This document shows positions 24,564-32,797 of a stretch of DNA of 64,000 nucleotides, piece after piece. The notes under the pieces were generated by a model. The model saw only the letters and a list, made by a program, of their open reading frames with translations, was not told where the DNA came from and searched no databases. The DNA comes from Georgenia ruanii (GTDB taxonomy: Bacteria; Actinomycetota; Actinomycetes; Actinomycetales; Actinomycetaceae): assembly GCF_009193175.1 (NCBI RefSeq), contig NZ_VUKE01000007.1, positions 62,001 to 126,000 on the forward strand. Direction: 5' to 3'. A program made the position numbers and the translations under genes. Each line of letters opens with the position of its first letter. The stretch's first letter is position 1.

Positions 24564-26639
24564 ATGGGCAACGCCGCCACCACCGCCATCCGCAACGTCG
24601 TGCTGCTCGGCCACGCCGGGTCCGGCAAGACCTCGCTGGCGGAGGTGCTGCTGCACAGAGCGGGCGCGACCAGCCGGCTGGGCCGGGTCGACGACGGCAC
24701 GTCCGTGCTCGACGCCGAGCCGGAGTCGGTCAAGCGCCGCACCACCCTCACCCTCGCCGTCGCCACCCTCGACTGGACCACCCCCGGCGGCGAGCGGTTC
24801 AAGCTCAACCTCCTGGACACCCCCGGGCACGACGACTTCGCCCAGGTGGTCGACGCCGCCCTGTCGGTCGCCGACCTCGCGGTCGTCGTCGTCAGCGCGG
24901 TCGACGGCGTCCAGGCCGGCACCGAGCGGGCGTGGGCGCGCTGCGAGGAGCTCGGCCTGCCGCGCCTGGTCTTCGTCAGCAAGGAGGACAAGGCCGGCGC
25001 CGACTTCGAGGGCACGCTCGCCCAGCTGCGCGACGCCTTCGGGACGGCGGTGATCCCCCTCGAGCTGCCCGTGGGCACCCAGCAGAGCTTTCGCGGGGTG
25101 ACTGACGTCCTCTTCGACCGCGCCCGGGAGTACGACGCCGAGGGGCGCGGCGCCGACGTGGAGGTGCCCGCCGACCAGCTCGAGGACGAGCGGCGCCGCC
25201 ACGACGAGCTCGTCGAGGAGGTGGTCAGCGGCGACGACGACCAGCTCGAGCGCTACCTCGCCGGCGAGTCCATCTCCGCCGAGGACGTCGAGCGGACCCT
25301 CGCCGCGGAGGTGGCCGCCGCCGCGGTCTTCCCGGTGCTGCTCGGTTCCGCGGCGAGCGGGATCGGCGTCGACCGCCTCGCCGACTTCGTCTGCGAGCTC
25401 GGCCCCTCCCCCGCGCAGCGGCCCGCGCACGTCCTCGTCGACGGCGTCGACACCGCGGTGCCGGCCGACCCCACCGGCGAGCCGCTCGTGCAGGTCTTCC
25501 GCACGGTGGCCGACCAGTTCGTCGGCCAGGTCTCGCTCCTCAAGGTCCTCTCCGGCAGCCTGCGCGGGGACGAGCACCTGACGAACACCAGCACCGGCAC
25601 CGACGAGCGGCTCCACGGGCTGTTCTACCTGCGCGGCAAGGAGCACCTGACCGCCGAGGACGTGGTGGCCGGCGATCTCGCCGGCGTCGCCAAGCTCACG
25701 GGCTCGCCCACCCGGTCCCTGCTCGCGCTGCCCGGACGGCCGGTGGCGCTGGCGACCCTGCCGGCGCCGGCGGCCGGGTTCACCCGCGCGGTGCGGCCGG
25801 TGACCCAGTCCGACGACGACAAGCTGCCCGAGGCGCTGCGCAAGCTGTGCGCGGAGGACCCGGGCCTCGTCGTCGTCCAGGACGAGGAGGCCGGCCAGGT
25901 GCTGGTCACCGCCGTGGGCGACACCCACCTGGCCGTGGCGCTGGAGCGGCTCGAGCGCAAGTTCGGCGTCCGGGTCGAGACCGAGGACGTCCGGATCCCG
26001 TACCGGGAGACGATCGCCCGGCCGGCCGACGTCGAGGGCAAGGTCAAGAAGCAGTCGGGCGGGCACGGGCAGTTCGCCGTGGTCCAGCTCAGGGTGAGCC
26101 CGGCCGCGCGCGGCACCGGGCTGGAGTTCGTCGACTCCATCGTCGGCGGCGCCATCCCCCGCCACTACCTGCCAGCCGTCGAGCGCGGCATCGAGGACGC
26201 GATGGCGCAGGGCGGCCCGCTGGGCCACCGCGTCACCGACCTCGTGGTGGAGTGCGTGGACGGCAAGTACCACTCGGTCGACTCCTCCGACATGGCCTTC
26301 CGCACCGCGGCCGCCCTCGGCCTGTCTCAGGCGCTCGCCCAGGCCGGGACGGTGGCGCTGGAGCCGGTGTGGTCGGTGAGCGTGACCGTGCCGAGCGGCA
26401 GCCAGGGCGACGTGCTGGCCGACCTGGCCACCCGCCGCGGCCGGGTGGTCGACACCGGCGGCGGCACGAACGGCGATGAGGTCATCGAGGCGCTCGTGCC
26501 GATGGCCGAGCTGCGCCGCTACGCCGTCGACCTGCGGGCCATCACCGCCGGGCGCGGGCGCTACCGCGCCGTCCCGGACCGTTACGAGCCGGTCCCGGAG
26601 AATCTCGCCGCCGGCACGAAGGCGCCCGCCACGCGCTGA
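24564..26639 (+). CDS. Elongation factor G-like protein EF-G2
   Basis: 691 residues, with the five-domain layout of EF-G. The G1 loop is GHAGSGKT (16-23) and G3 is DTPGHDDF; the G4 motif reads SKED where EF-G has NKxD, and switch I reads KRRTTLTLAV where EF-G has GITI. Later domains keep GHGQFAVVQLRVSP and PVWSVSVTVPSGSQGDVLADLATRRGRV. Such EF-G-like GTPases exist alongside true EF-G; whether this one acts in translocation, recycling or something else is not known. GGGAG at 24553-24557 supports ATG 24564. Confidence 0.9.
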   Translation: MGNAATTAIRNVVLLGHAGSGKTSLAEVLLHRAGATSRLGRVDDGTSVLDAEPESVKRRTTLTLAVATLDWTTPGGERFKLNLLDTPGHDDFAQVVDAALSVADLAVVVVSAVDGVQAGTERAWARCEELGLPRLVFVSKEDKAGADFEGTLAQLRDAFGTAVIPLELPVGTQQSFRGVTDVLFDRAREYDAEGRGADVEVPADQLEDERRRHDELVEEVVSGDDDQLERYLAGESISAEDVERTLAAEVAAAAVFPVLLGSAASGIGVDRLADFVCELGPSPAQRPAHVLVDGVDTAVPADPTGEPLVQVFRTVADQFVGQVSLLKVLSGSLRGDEHLTNTSTGTDERLHGLFYLRGKEHLTAEDVVAGDLAGVAKLTGSPTRSLLALPGRPVALATLPAPAAGFTRAVRPVTQSDDDKLPEALRKLCAEDPGLVVVQDEEAGQVLVTAVGDTHLAVALERLERKFGVRVETEDVRIPYRETIARPADVEGKVKKQSGGHGQFAVVQLRVSPAARGTGLEFVDSIVGGAIPRHYLPAVERGIEDAMAQGGPLGHRVTDLVVECVDGKYHSVDSSDMAFRTAAALGLSQALAQAGTVALEPVWSVSVTVPSGSQGDVLADLATRRGRVVDTGGGTNGDEVIEALVPMAELRRYAVDLRAITAGRGRYRAVPDRYEPVPENLAAGTKAPATR

Positions 26640-26647
26640 CGGGCGCG

Positions 26648-27826
26648 CTACGCCCCCGCCGGATACCGCCCGCCGGCGGGCACCCGCTTGCGCGGATGGA
26701 CGACGGCGTCCGCGCCCACCAGCGCGACCTCGTCGTCCGCCGCCTCGCCGCCCACCTCGGCGCGGCCACGCACGCGCGCGCCCTCGTCGACGACGGCGCG
26801 GCTCACCCGCGCGGCCGGGCCAACCCGGACGTCGTCGAGCAGGACGGCGTCCTCCACCACCGCACCGGGGGCCACGTGCACACCGGGGCCGAGCACGCTG
26901 CGCCGCACCGTGCCCTGGACGACGACGCCGGGGGCCAGCACCACCGACTCCAGCTCCGCGCCCGGCTGCACCCGCACCGCCGCCTGCCGCAGGTCGCAGG
27001 TGGAGATGGGCCAGGCCGGGTCGTCCAGGCCGAAGGGCGGCTTGGCGAGCAGGTCCATGTGCGCCCGCCAGTACCCCTCCACCGTGGCGATCGGCTGCCA
27101 GGACCCGGCGTGCCGGTACTCCCCCACGACGCCGCGCCGCACCATGGTGGGCAGCAGGTGCTCGCCCACGTCGCCCAGGCCGCGGGTGCCGCGGTCGTGC
27201 CGGGCCTGCTCCAAGCCGGCGAGAAGCGCGCGCGGGTCGAAGGCGAGGACGCCGGTCGTGACGAGGTCGCCGGCGGGCTCGGTAGGCCGGTAGGCGTAGT
27301 CGGTGACGACGCCGTCGCGCGCGGTGACGACGCCCAGGCGCGAGCGGTCGCCGTCGTGGCGGGTGGTGACCAGGGTGAGCTCGGCGCCGGAGCCCAGGTG
27401 GTGGCCGACGACCTCGGCGTAGTCCATCCGGTAGACCGCGTCCGCGGCGGCGACGAGCACCACCTCGGGCAGCGCGGCCTCGATGGCGTCCGCGACCCGC
27501 CACAGCGCGTCGGCGCTGCCCGTGCGGCGCCCGCCCGGCTGCGGGGCGCGCACCCGCAGGCCGCCACGGGTCCGGTCGAGGTCCCAGGGCCGCCCGCCGC
27601 CCAGGTGCTCCGCCAGCGACCCGGGGTGGTGCTGCTCGAGCACCCAGACCTCCGACAGGCCGCTGTTGCGGGCGTTCGACAGGGGGAAGTCGATGAGCCG
27701 GTGGCTGCCGGCGAAGCGCAGCGCCGGGACGGCCCGGGCCTCCGTCAGCGTCTCCAGGCCCGCACCGGCACCGCCGGCGAGCACGATGAGCAGCGTCCGG
27801 GTCGCGGCCAAGGGAACCTCCGTCAC
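26648..27826 (-). CDS. GlgC-like nucleotidyltransferase with altered catalytic residues
   Basis: 392 residues related to ADP-glucose pyrophosphorylase: SHRLIDFPLSNARNSGL, VYRMDY, IATVEGYWRAHMDLL and a C-terminal left-handed beta-helix (VVLAPGVVVQGTVRRSVLGPGV, in pieces). However the signature GGxGxRLxPLTxxRAKPA reads GGAGAGLETLTEARAVPA: the catalytic Arg is G23 and the Lys is V33. It may therefore be inactive or use another substrate. GTG 27826 was chosen because it is the last start before the conserved fold; a TAGCCT box further upstream would leave a leader of about 33 bases. Confidence 0.75.
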   Translation of the reverse strand: MTEVPLAATRTLLIVLAGGAGAGLETLTEARAVPALRFAGSHRLIDFPLSNARNSGLSEVWVLEQHHPGSLAEHLGGGRPWDLDRTRGGLRVRAPQPGGRRTGSADALWRVADAIEAALPEVVLVAAADAVYRMDYAEVVGHHLGSGAELTLVTTRHDGDRSRLGVVTARDGVVTDYAYRPTEPAGDLVTTGVLAFDPRALLAGLEQARHDRGTRGLGDVGEHLLPTMVRRGVVGEYRHAGSWQPIATVEGYWRAHMDLLAKPPFGLDDPAWPISTCDLRQAAVRVQPGAELESVVLAPGVVVQGTVRRSVLGPGVHVAPGAVVEDAVLLDDVRVGPAARVSRAVVDEGARVRGRAEVGGEAADDEVALVGADAVVHPRKRVPAGGRYPAGA

Positions 27827-27940
27827 GGGTGGGCTCGCAGCAGGGGCGAGCGGGGTCGGCACCCAGGCTAGGCGACCGCGCGCCGTCCCTCCCTCCGCCA
27901 CGAGGGCCACGGCCGCCGTCGGTGGCCGCGAGCGCCGTGG

Positions 27941-29116
27941 TCAGGGCCACAGGCGCGGGCGGCGCCGCGCGGCGAGGTCCTCCACCCACCCGAACAGGGC
28001 GATCGCGGCGACGATGAGCACCCAGGCGACCGCGAACAGCACCCCCTGGTTCCCCAGCGGAACGTGGTCGGCAACCGCCGGGACGTTCCACAGCACGTCG
28101 AGGACCAGGACGCCGACGACGAGGGCCACCTCGTGCCACAGGTAGACCGTCACGGCCCGGGAGTTCAGCACCGTCACCGCCCGGTCCAGCGGGCGCACCC
28201 GGGCCAGCCAGCCGACCGTCGGGCGGAAGCGGAGCAGCACCAGCACGAAGCCCGCCGACCACAGGGCCTGGCCCAGCGGGATCTCGTTGAGGTCGTACCC
28301 GGCGGCCGGGTCGGGATGGGTGAAGGCCCACCAGGCGCCGAGCGCCAGCAGTGCCGCGGCGACGGCGAGCATGGGCAGGCCCCGCACGGCGTCGAGGACG
28401 CCGTCCCGGTGGGCGAAGCCGAGCAGCCAGCACGTGAGGAAGGTCGCCAGCTCGACGGCGACCGCCGCGACGGGGCCGTCCGGCTGCCAGACGGTGAGCA
28501 CCACCACCGGCGCCAGCGAGAGCGCCAGCGTCGGCAGGGGGTAGCGCCGGAAGACCCGCAGCAGCAGCGGCGAGAGCAGCACGAACCACAGGTACGCACG
28601 GATGTACCACAGCGGCTCGACGAGCTGCTCGCCCCAGGCGTTGCGCGGGAGGTCCCCCACAGGCACCACCCAGAAGAGCAGCTGCCCCCACCACGACGCG
28701 GCTCCCGACGACGGCGGGCCCCAGCCGTGGAGCACCATCGCGGGAAGGACGCACAGCGCGAAGAACCAGAACGGGGGCAGCAGCCGACGGACCCGCCCGC
28801 GCACCACCGAGAGCGCGGGACGGTCGAGGGACCGGGCCATGAGGGAGCCCGCCATCATGAACATCACGCCGAGCGCCGGGAACGCCAGGCTCAGCCACGA
28901 GAGGCCGAACGTGTGGTAGGTCACCACACGGAAGAGCGCGACCGCCCGCAGCAGGTCCAGGTACCGGTCCCGCGGCGGCCGCGGCGGCCGCGGCGCACGC
29001 AACCCCTCCGCCGCCGGCGCCCCACCGGGCGTCGCCGGCGCCTCGGCGGGGCCGGGCAGCGTCGCCCGGGCCGCGCCGGGGCCGACGTCGGCCGGTGCCC
29101 GACGCTCGCCGGTCAC
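27941..29116 (-). CDS. Acyltransferase 3 family membrane protein
   Basis: 391 residues, about ten membrane helices. The N-terminus is a 55-residue Pro/Ala/Arg-rich cytoplasmic tail, then RYLDLLRAVALFRVVTYHTFG, where Arg and His form the acyltransferase 3 signature. Later parts include LWYIRAYLWFVLLSP and YLWHEVALVVGV. It probably moves an acyl group onto a cell-surface sugar. GTG 29116 has AGGAAG 5 bases upstream; longer frame extensions into the gap lack support. It follows the deacetylase/glycosyltransferase gene on the same strand. Confidence 0.88.
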   Translation of the reverse strand: MTGERRAPADVGPGAARATLPGPAEAPATPGGAPAAEGLRAPRPPRPPRDRYLDLLRAVALFRVVTYHTFGLSWLSLAFPALGVMFMMAGSLMARSLDRPALSVVRGRVRRLLPPFWFFALCVLPAMVLHGWGPPSSGAASWWGQLLFWVVPVGDLPRNAWGEQLVEPLWYIRAYLWFVLLSPLLLRVFRRYPLPTLALSLAPVVVLTVWQPDGPVAAVAVELATFLTCWLLGFAHRDGVLDAVRGLPMLAVAAALLALGAWWAFTHPDPAAGYDLNEIPLGQALWSAGFVLVLLRFRPTVGWLARVRPLDRAVTVLNSRAVTVYLWHEVALVVGVLVLDVLWNVPAVADHVPLGNQGVLFAVAWVLIVAAIALFGWVEDLAARRRPRLWP

Positions 29117-29245
29117 CGGGCTTCCTGCCTCGCTGAGCCCGCACCCGCACTCACCATGTGGTCCTCCCTCGACGCGGGGCCGCGGCCGCCGGCTCGCCCC
29201 GTCCATTGTGCGCGTGCAGCGTCCGTCGCGGACGGGACAGATCGG

Positions 29246-31924
29246 TCACGCACCGGCGACTCCCGACCGTGCCGGCGCGAGAGCGGGGACCGGCAGGCTG
29301 ACCGTGTTCATCCGCTCGGGCTTGTACCAGCCCATCACCCGGCCCTTGAGCGCGCGGACGAGCGAGGCGTACAGCAGGTAGAAGCGCAGCGGCTCGTAGA
29401 TGAGGCGGTAGATCGGCACGATCGCCAGGTGCCAGGTCTTCTCGCGCACCAGCCACAGCGCGACGGCGGAGATCAGCAGGTGCATGCCCGTGACGAACGC
29501 GGCGAAGAGGGCGATGCTCTGCCAGTTCCCGCTGGAGATGCTCAACGCGGCGACCAGGATCGTGAAGGGCCCGAACAGCAGCGGGATGAGCACCGACAGC
29601 AGGGTGTACGGCATCGTCACCAGGCCGAGCACGCCGTAGCGGGGGCGCAGGAGCATCCCGCGGTGCTTGGTGAGCGTCTGGATGTTCCCGTAGGTCCACC
29701 GCAGCCGCTGCCGCGCCAGGCCGCGCACGGTGTACGGCGCCTCGGTCCACGCGACGGCCGCGTTCTCCTGCACCACCTGGTAGCCCAGCCGGTGGATGGA
29801 CAGCGTGAGGTCGGCGTCCTCGGCCATCGTGTCGTGGGAGTACCCGCCCGCGCGCAGGACGGCGTCGCGGCGCCATCCCGCGCAGGCCCCGGGGACGATG
29901 GAGATGGCGCCCACCAGTCCCTCGGCCATCCGGGTCACGCAGATGCCCGAGATGTACTCCAGGCTCTGCCACGCGGTGAGCAGGTTGCGCCGGTTGCCGA
30001 CCTTGACGTGGCCCGCGACCGCGCCCACGCCGGCGCCGTCGGGACCGACGAAGTGCTGGGCGAGCATGCGGATGGTGCCCGGCTCGAAGACGGTGTCGCC
30101 GTCGAGCGTGACGACGACCTCCCCCCGTGCGAGGGCGAACCCGTGGTTGCTCGCCGCGGCCTTCCCGGCGTTGGGCTGGTCCACCACGCGCAGCTGGGGC
30201 CAGTCCCGCGCCGCCTCGCGCAGCACCTGCAGGGTGTTGTCGGTGGAGCCGTCGTTGACGACGATGACCTCGAAGGCGGGATAGTCGCTCGCCCGCAGCG
30301 CCGCGAGCGTCTTCGCCACCACCGGTTCCTCGTTGAAGACCGGCAGGACCACACTGACGAACGGCAGCGGCCCCTCCGCCCTGGGCCCGCGGCGCCGCTG
30401 CCGGCGGTGGTTGGCCAGCGCCAGGACCACGTAGAGCAGGGACATCACGGTCAGCGACACGATGCCGAACCAGAACAGCCAGCCGACCAGGTAGCCCGGT
30501 GCGACCCACACCGCGCTCAGCGCCGCGAGGGTGGCCCGGTCCGCCACCGTCGGGGCCACGTCATGAGCCGGGGTGTACTCCGGCGGGAGGATCGGCGCCA
30601 TCGTGCTGAAGGTGTAGCCCTGCGCCTTGGCGTCGTCGATGAACTGCGCGAGCATCGCCAGGGTCCCGGACCGGTCCCCGCCGGCGTCGTGCATGAGGAC
30701 GACGTGCCCCTCGCCGTCGAGCTCGGGCACGGGGATCTCCTCGCCCGGCCCGTAGTCCCAGTCGAGGGTGTCGAGGTCGTAGTTGACGTGGACGTACCCG
30801 AGCTGTTGCGCCTGCAGCACCGCGGTGGCGTTGGCGTAGGGGTCCCCGCGCGGGATGCGGAAGAGCCGGGAGCCGTACCCGGCGACGGCGCGCAGCGTCC
30901 GGTCCGTCCCGACCAGCTCCTCGCGGTCACGCGCGTCCGAGTTCTTGGCGAAGTCGATGTGACGCATGGTGTGGTTGCCGACCATGTGCCCCTCGCGCAC
31001 GATCCGGCGCAGGATCTCCTGGTGCTTGACCACGTTCTGCCCCAGCACGAAGAACGTCGCCGGCACGCCCTCGCGCGAGAGCAGGTTGAGCAGCTCCGGG
31101 GTGTAGGTGGCGTCCGGGCCGTCGTCGAAGGTGAGCATGAGCTGGTGGTCGGGGACCTTGCCGAACTCGTCGATGACGAACTCGTTGTCGCCGACCTCGG
31201 CGATCTCGTCGTCGTCGAGCTCGCGGAGCACCTCGCCGCTGAAGGGGTCCTTGAGGACGACGGGGTCCGCGCTGGTGTCCACCGCGAGCACCCGGTTGAA
31301 GGCGTCCCCGCCGTCCGCGCTGAGGACCGGCAGCTCGTCGAGCTTGCCCTCGTCCTCGAGGTGGCGCGGGTACCCCACGCCCTTGTTCTCGCTGGGCCAC
31401 CAGGTCGGCGCGAAGGCCCCCGGCGCCGTCCAGGCGGTCAGTCCGCCCAGGAGCACCACAAGGATCCCCACGGAGGCGCGCACCCGCTGCCAGCGGTGCC
31501 CGGTGGCGTCGAAGAAGATCGGCCGGGACGTCGGCGGCACGCCCTGCCCGGCGGCGTGGCGCGGGGTCGTGGCACGGCGCCGTGACGCCGGCGGACTCGC
31601 CGTGCCGGCCGCGGGGCGTGCGGGGGCGCCGTCTCGCTGGGGAGCCGGGATCCCGTCTGGCCCGGGAGTCGGGGGCGTGCCGTCTGGCCGGGGAGCCGGG
31701 GCCTCGTCGCCGGCTGTCTGTCCGGCGCCGCGCCCCGAGGAGCTGCGAGCCGGGAACTTCGCGTCGTCGTGAGCCGGACCGCCGGGCCGCGGGTGGACCA
31801 GCTCCACCGGGTTCACGTGGCCGACAACGTCGGTCGGCACGCCTGCACGAAAAACGTCCGGGACGGCGACGGCGTCGCCCCTTCGTGCTCTGACCAGCTT
31901 CCCGAGAGTTTGCGCAACGCTCAT
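29246..31924 (-). CDS. Bifunctional polysaccharide deacetylase / glycosyltransferase family 2
   Basis: 892 residues. Residues 1-140 are cytoplasmic with a Pro-rich stretch (74-118). A membrane helix (about 151-167) leads to a NodB-type deacetylase domain: TFDDG (265-269), HTMRH with H318 and H322 for the metal, RIPRGDPY and the LMHD motif near 410. Two helices around 475-503 carry the chain back, and a GT2 domain (about 521-740) has PVFNEE, NDGS, DGD and QRLRW, with C-terminal helices. It should make and partly deacetylate an extracellular glycan. ATG 31924 follows GGAGGGG; the longer open frame upstream is low-complexity. Confidence 0.92.
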   Translation of the reverse strand: MSVAQTLGKLVRARRGDAVAVPDVFRAGVPTDVVGHVNPVELVHPRPGGPAHDDAKFPARSSSGRGAGQTAGDEAPAPRPDGTPPTPGPDGIPAPQRDGAPARPAAGTASPPASRRRATTPRHAAGQGVPPTSRPIFFDATGHRWQRVRASVGILVVLLGGLTAWTAPGAFAPTWWPSENKGVGYPRHLEDEGKLDELPVLSADGGDAFNRVLAVDTSADPVVLKDPFSGEVLRELDDDEIAEVGDNEFVIDEFGKVPDHQLMLTFDDGPDATYTPELLNLLSREGVPATFFVLGQNVVKHQEILRRIVREGHMVGNHTMRHIDFAKNSDARDREELVGTDRTLRAVAGYGSRLFRIPRGDPYANATAVLQAQQLGYVHVNYDLDTLDWDYGPGEEIPVPELDGEGHVVLMHDAGGDRSGTLAMLAQFIDDAKAQGYTFSTMAPILPPEYTPAHDVAPTVADRATLAALSAVWVAPGYLVGWLFWFGIVSLTVMSLLYVVLALANHRRQRRRGPRAEGPLPFVSVVLPVFNEEPVVAKTLAALRASDYPAFEVIVVNDGSTDNTLQVLREAARDWPQLRVVDQPNAGKAAASNHGFALARGEVVVTLDGDTVFEPGTIRMLAQHFVGPDGAGVGAVAGHVKVGNRRNLLTAWQSLEYISGICVTRMAEGLVGAISIVPGACAGWRRDAVLRAGGYSHDTMAEDADLTLSIHRLGYQVVQENAAVAWTEAPYTVRGLARQRLRWTYGNIQTLTKHRGMLLRPRYGVLGLVTMPYTLLSVLIPLLFGPFTILVAALSISSGNWQSIALFAAFVTGMHLLISAVALWLVREKTWHLAIVPIYRLIYEPLRFYLLYASLVRALKGRVMGWYKPERMNTVSLPVPALAPARSGVAGA

Positions 31925-32797
31925 TACGGCTGCCCCTCCGCCGAGCGGCGGACCGTCCGCCACACCTGTAGGCGAACGTAAGGAGCGCGTCCCGGGACCC
32001 ACATCGGTTCCTAGTCCCAGCCCTGTGCGCCGGGGAACGGGGGGCGGGCGGCGGTGCGGTGCGGTAGGACACGCGCCCGCAGCGGCGCTGGCGTTCGGGG
32101 GTGAGGGTGGGAGGGTGGCCCCCGGGTGGCGGGACCGGCGCGGGGGTGACCTCCGCCCGGGTGGCGCGTGTACTACGGGGACGCGCAGCGTGACGCGGGC
32201 GCGTCCGCCGGCGACGCGGGTGGCCGGGGCGCCCGACAGCATGGGGCAAACGCCGGCGGAACCAGGTGGGGTCGACGCGCGGCCGGTGGCATCGGAGCAC
32301 GTCGTGCCGGCGCTCTCGGACGCCGCCCACCCGGGCTCCGGCCCGGGGCCGACCACGGGGGCGGGGCCGCCGGCAAGGCCGAGCCTGGGCCTGACCACCA
32401 GGCGCGACGGCAGGGTCCCCGATGGAGCAGGAGGGGGCGGCCGCGCGGCCCGAGCACGAGAGCCGGCCGGCCCGCCGCGCACGGTCACCCCGCGGCACCG
32501 GACAGCGGCGGTCGGCGCGCCGGCTTCCCGCACGCCGCGGCGGCCGCCCGAGGGGGATACGTCGCGATTGGCGCCCGCCCGCACGGCGCCGGTCCCCTAC
32601 TGCCCCCTCCGGTCGCGTTCGGCCGTCGCGGGCACCGCCCCACAGACAGTCAGCGGGCAGTCAGCACGCGACCGGCGCGGAGTCAGCGGGCGAACAGCCA
32701 GCAGTCAGCAGGCGGCCAGCGAGGAGTCAGCGCGCGAACAGGGCACACACGAGCACGCATGCCGTCAGGACCACAAGGATCGGTCGGCGACGCGGGG
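31925..32797. other. Gene-free gap between the deacetylase-GT gene and pepN
   Basis: An 873-base gap. Its open frames are Arg/Gly/Pro-rich with no domain, signal or ribosome site, so I call no gene. The upstream side carries the promoter region of the deacetylase-GT gene, and the far side has a 22-bp tandem repeat (32648-32746) just past the pepN stop. The size is unusual for this compact window; a decayed gene cannot be excluded. Confidence 0.65.
32648..32746. repeat. Imperfect 22-bp tandem repeat beyond the pepN 3' end
   Basis: AGTCAGC occurs at 32648, 32659, 32681, 32703 and 32725: one 11-base half unit followed by four 22-base units that share AGTCAGC then a GCG(A/G)-rich part. The repeat lies on the 3' side of pepN, 51 bases beyond its stop. 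Confidence 0.85.

Noticed and set aside
24498-29150. Very long minus-strand open frame across the EF-G2 gene and GlgC-like/acyltransferase genes
   Set aside because: Out of frame with the real minus genes and antisense to EF-G2; low-complexity product.
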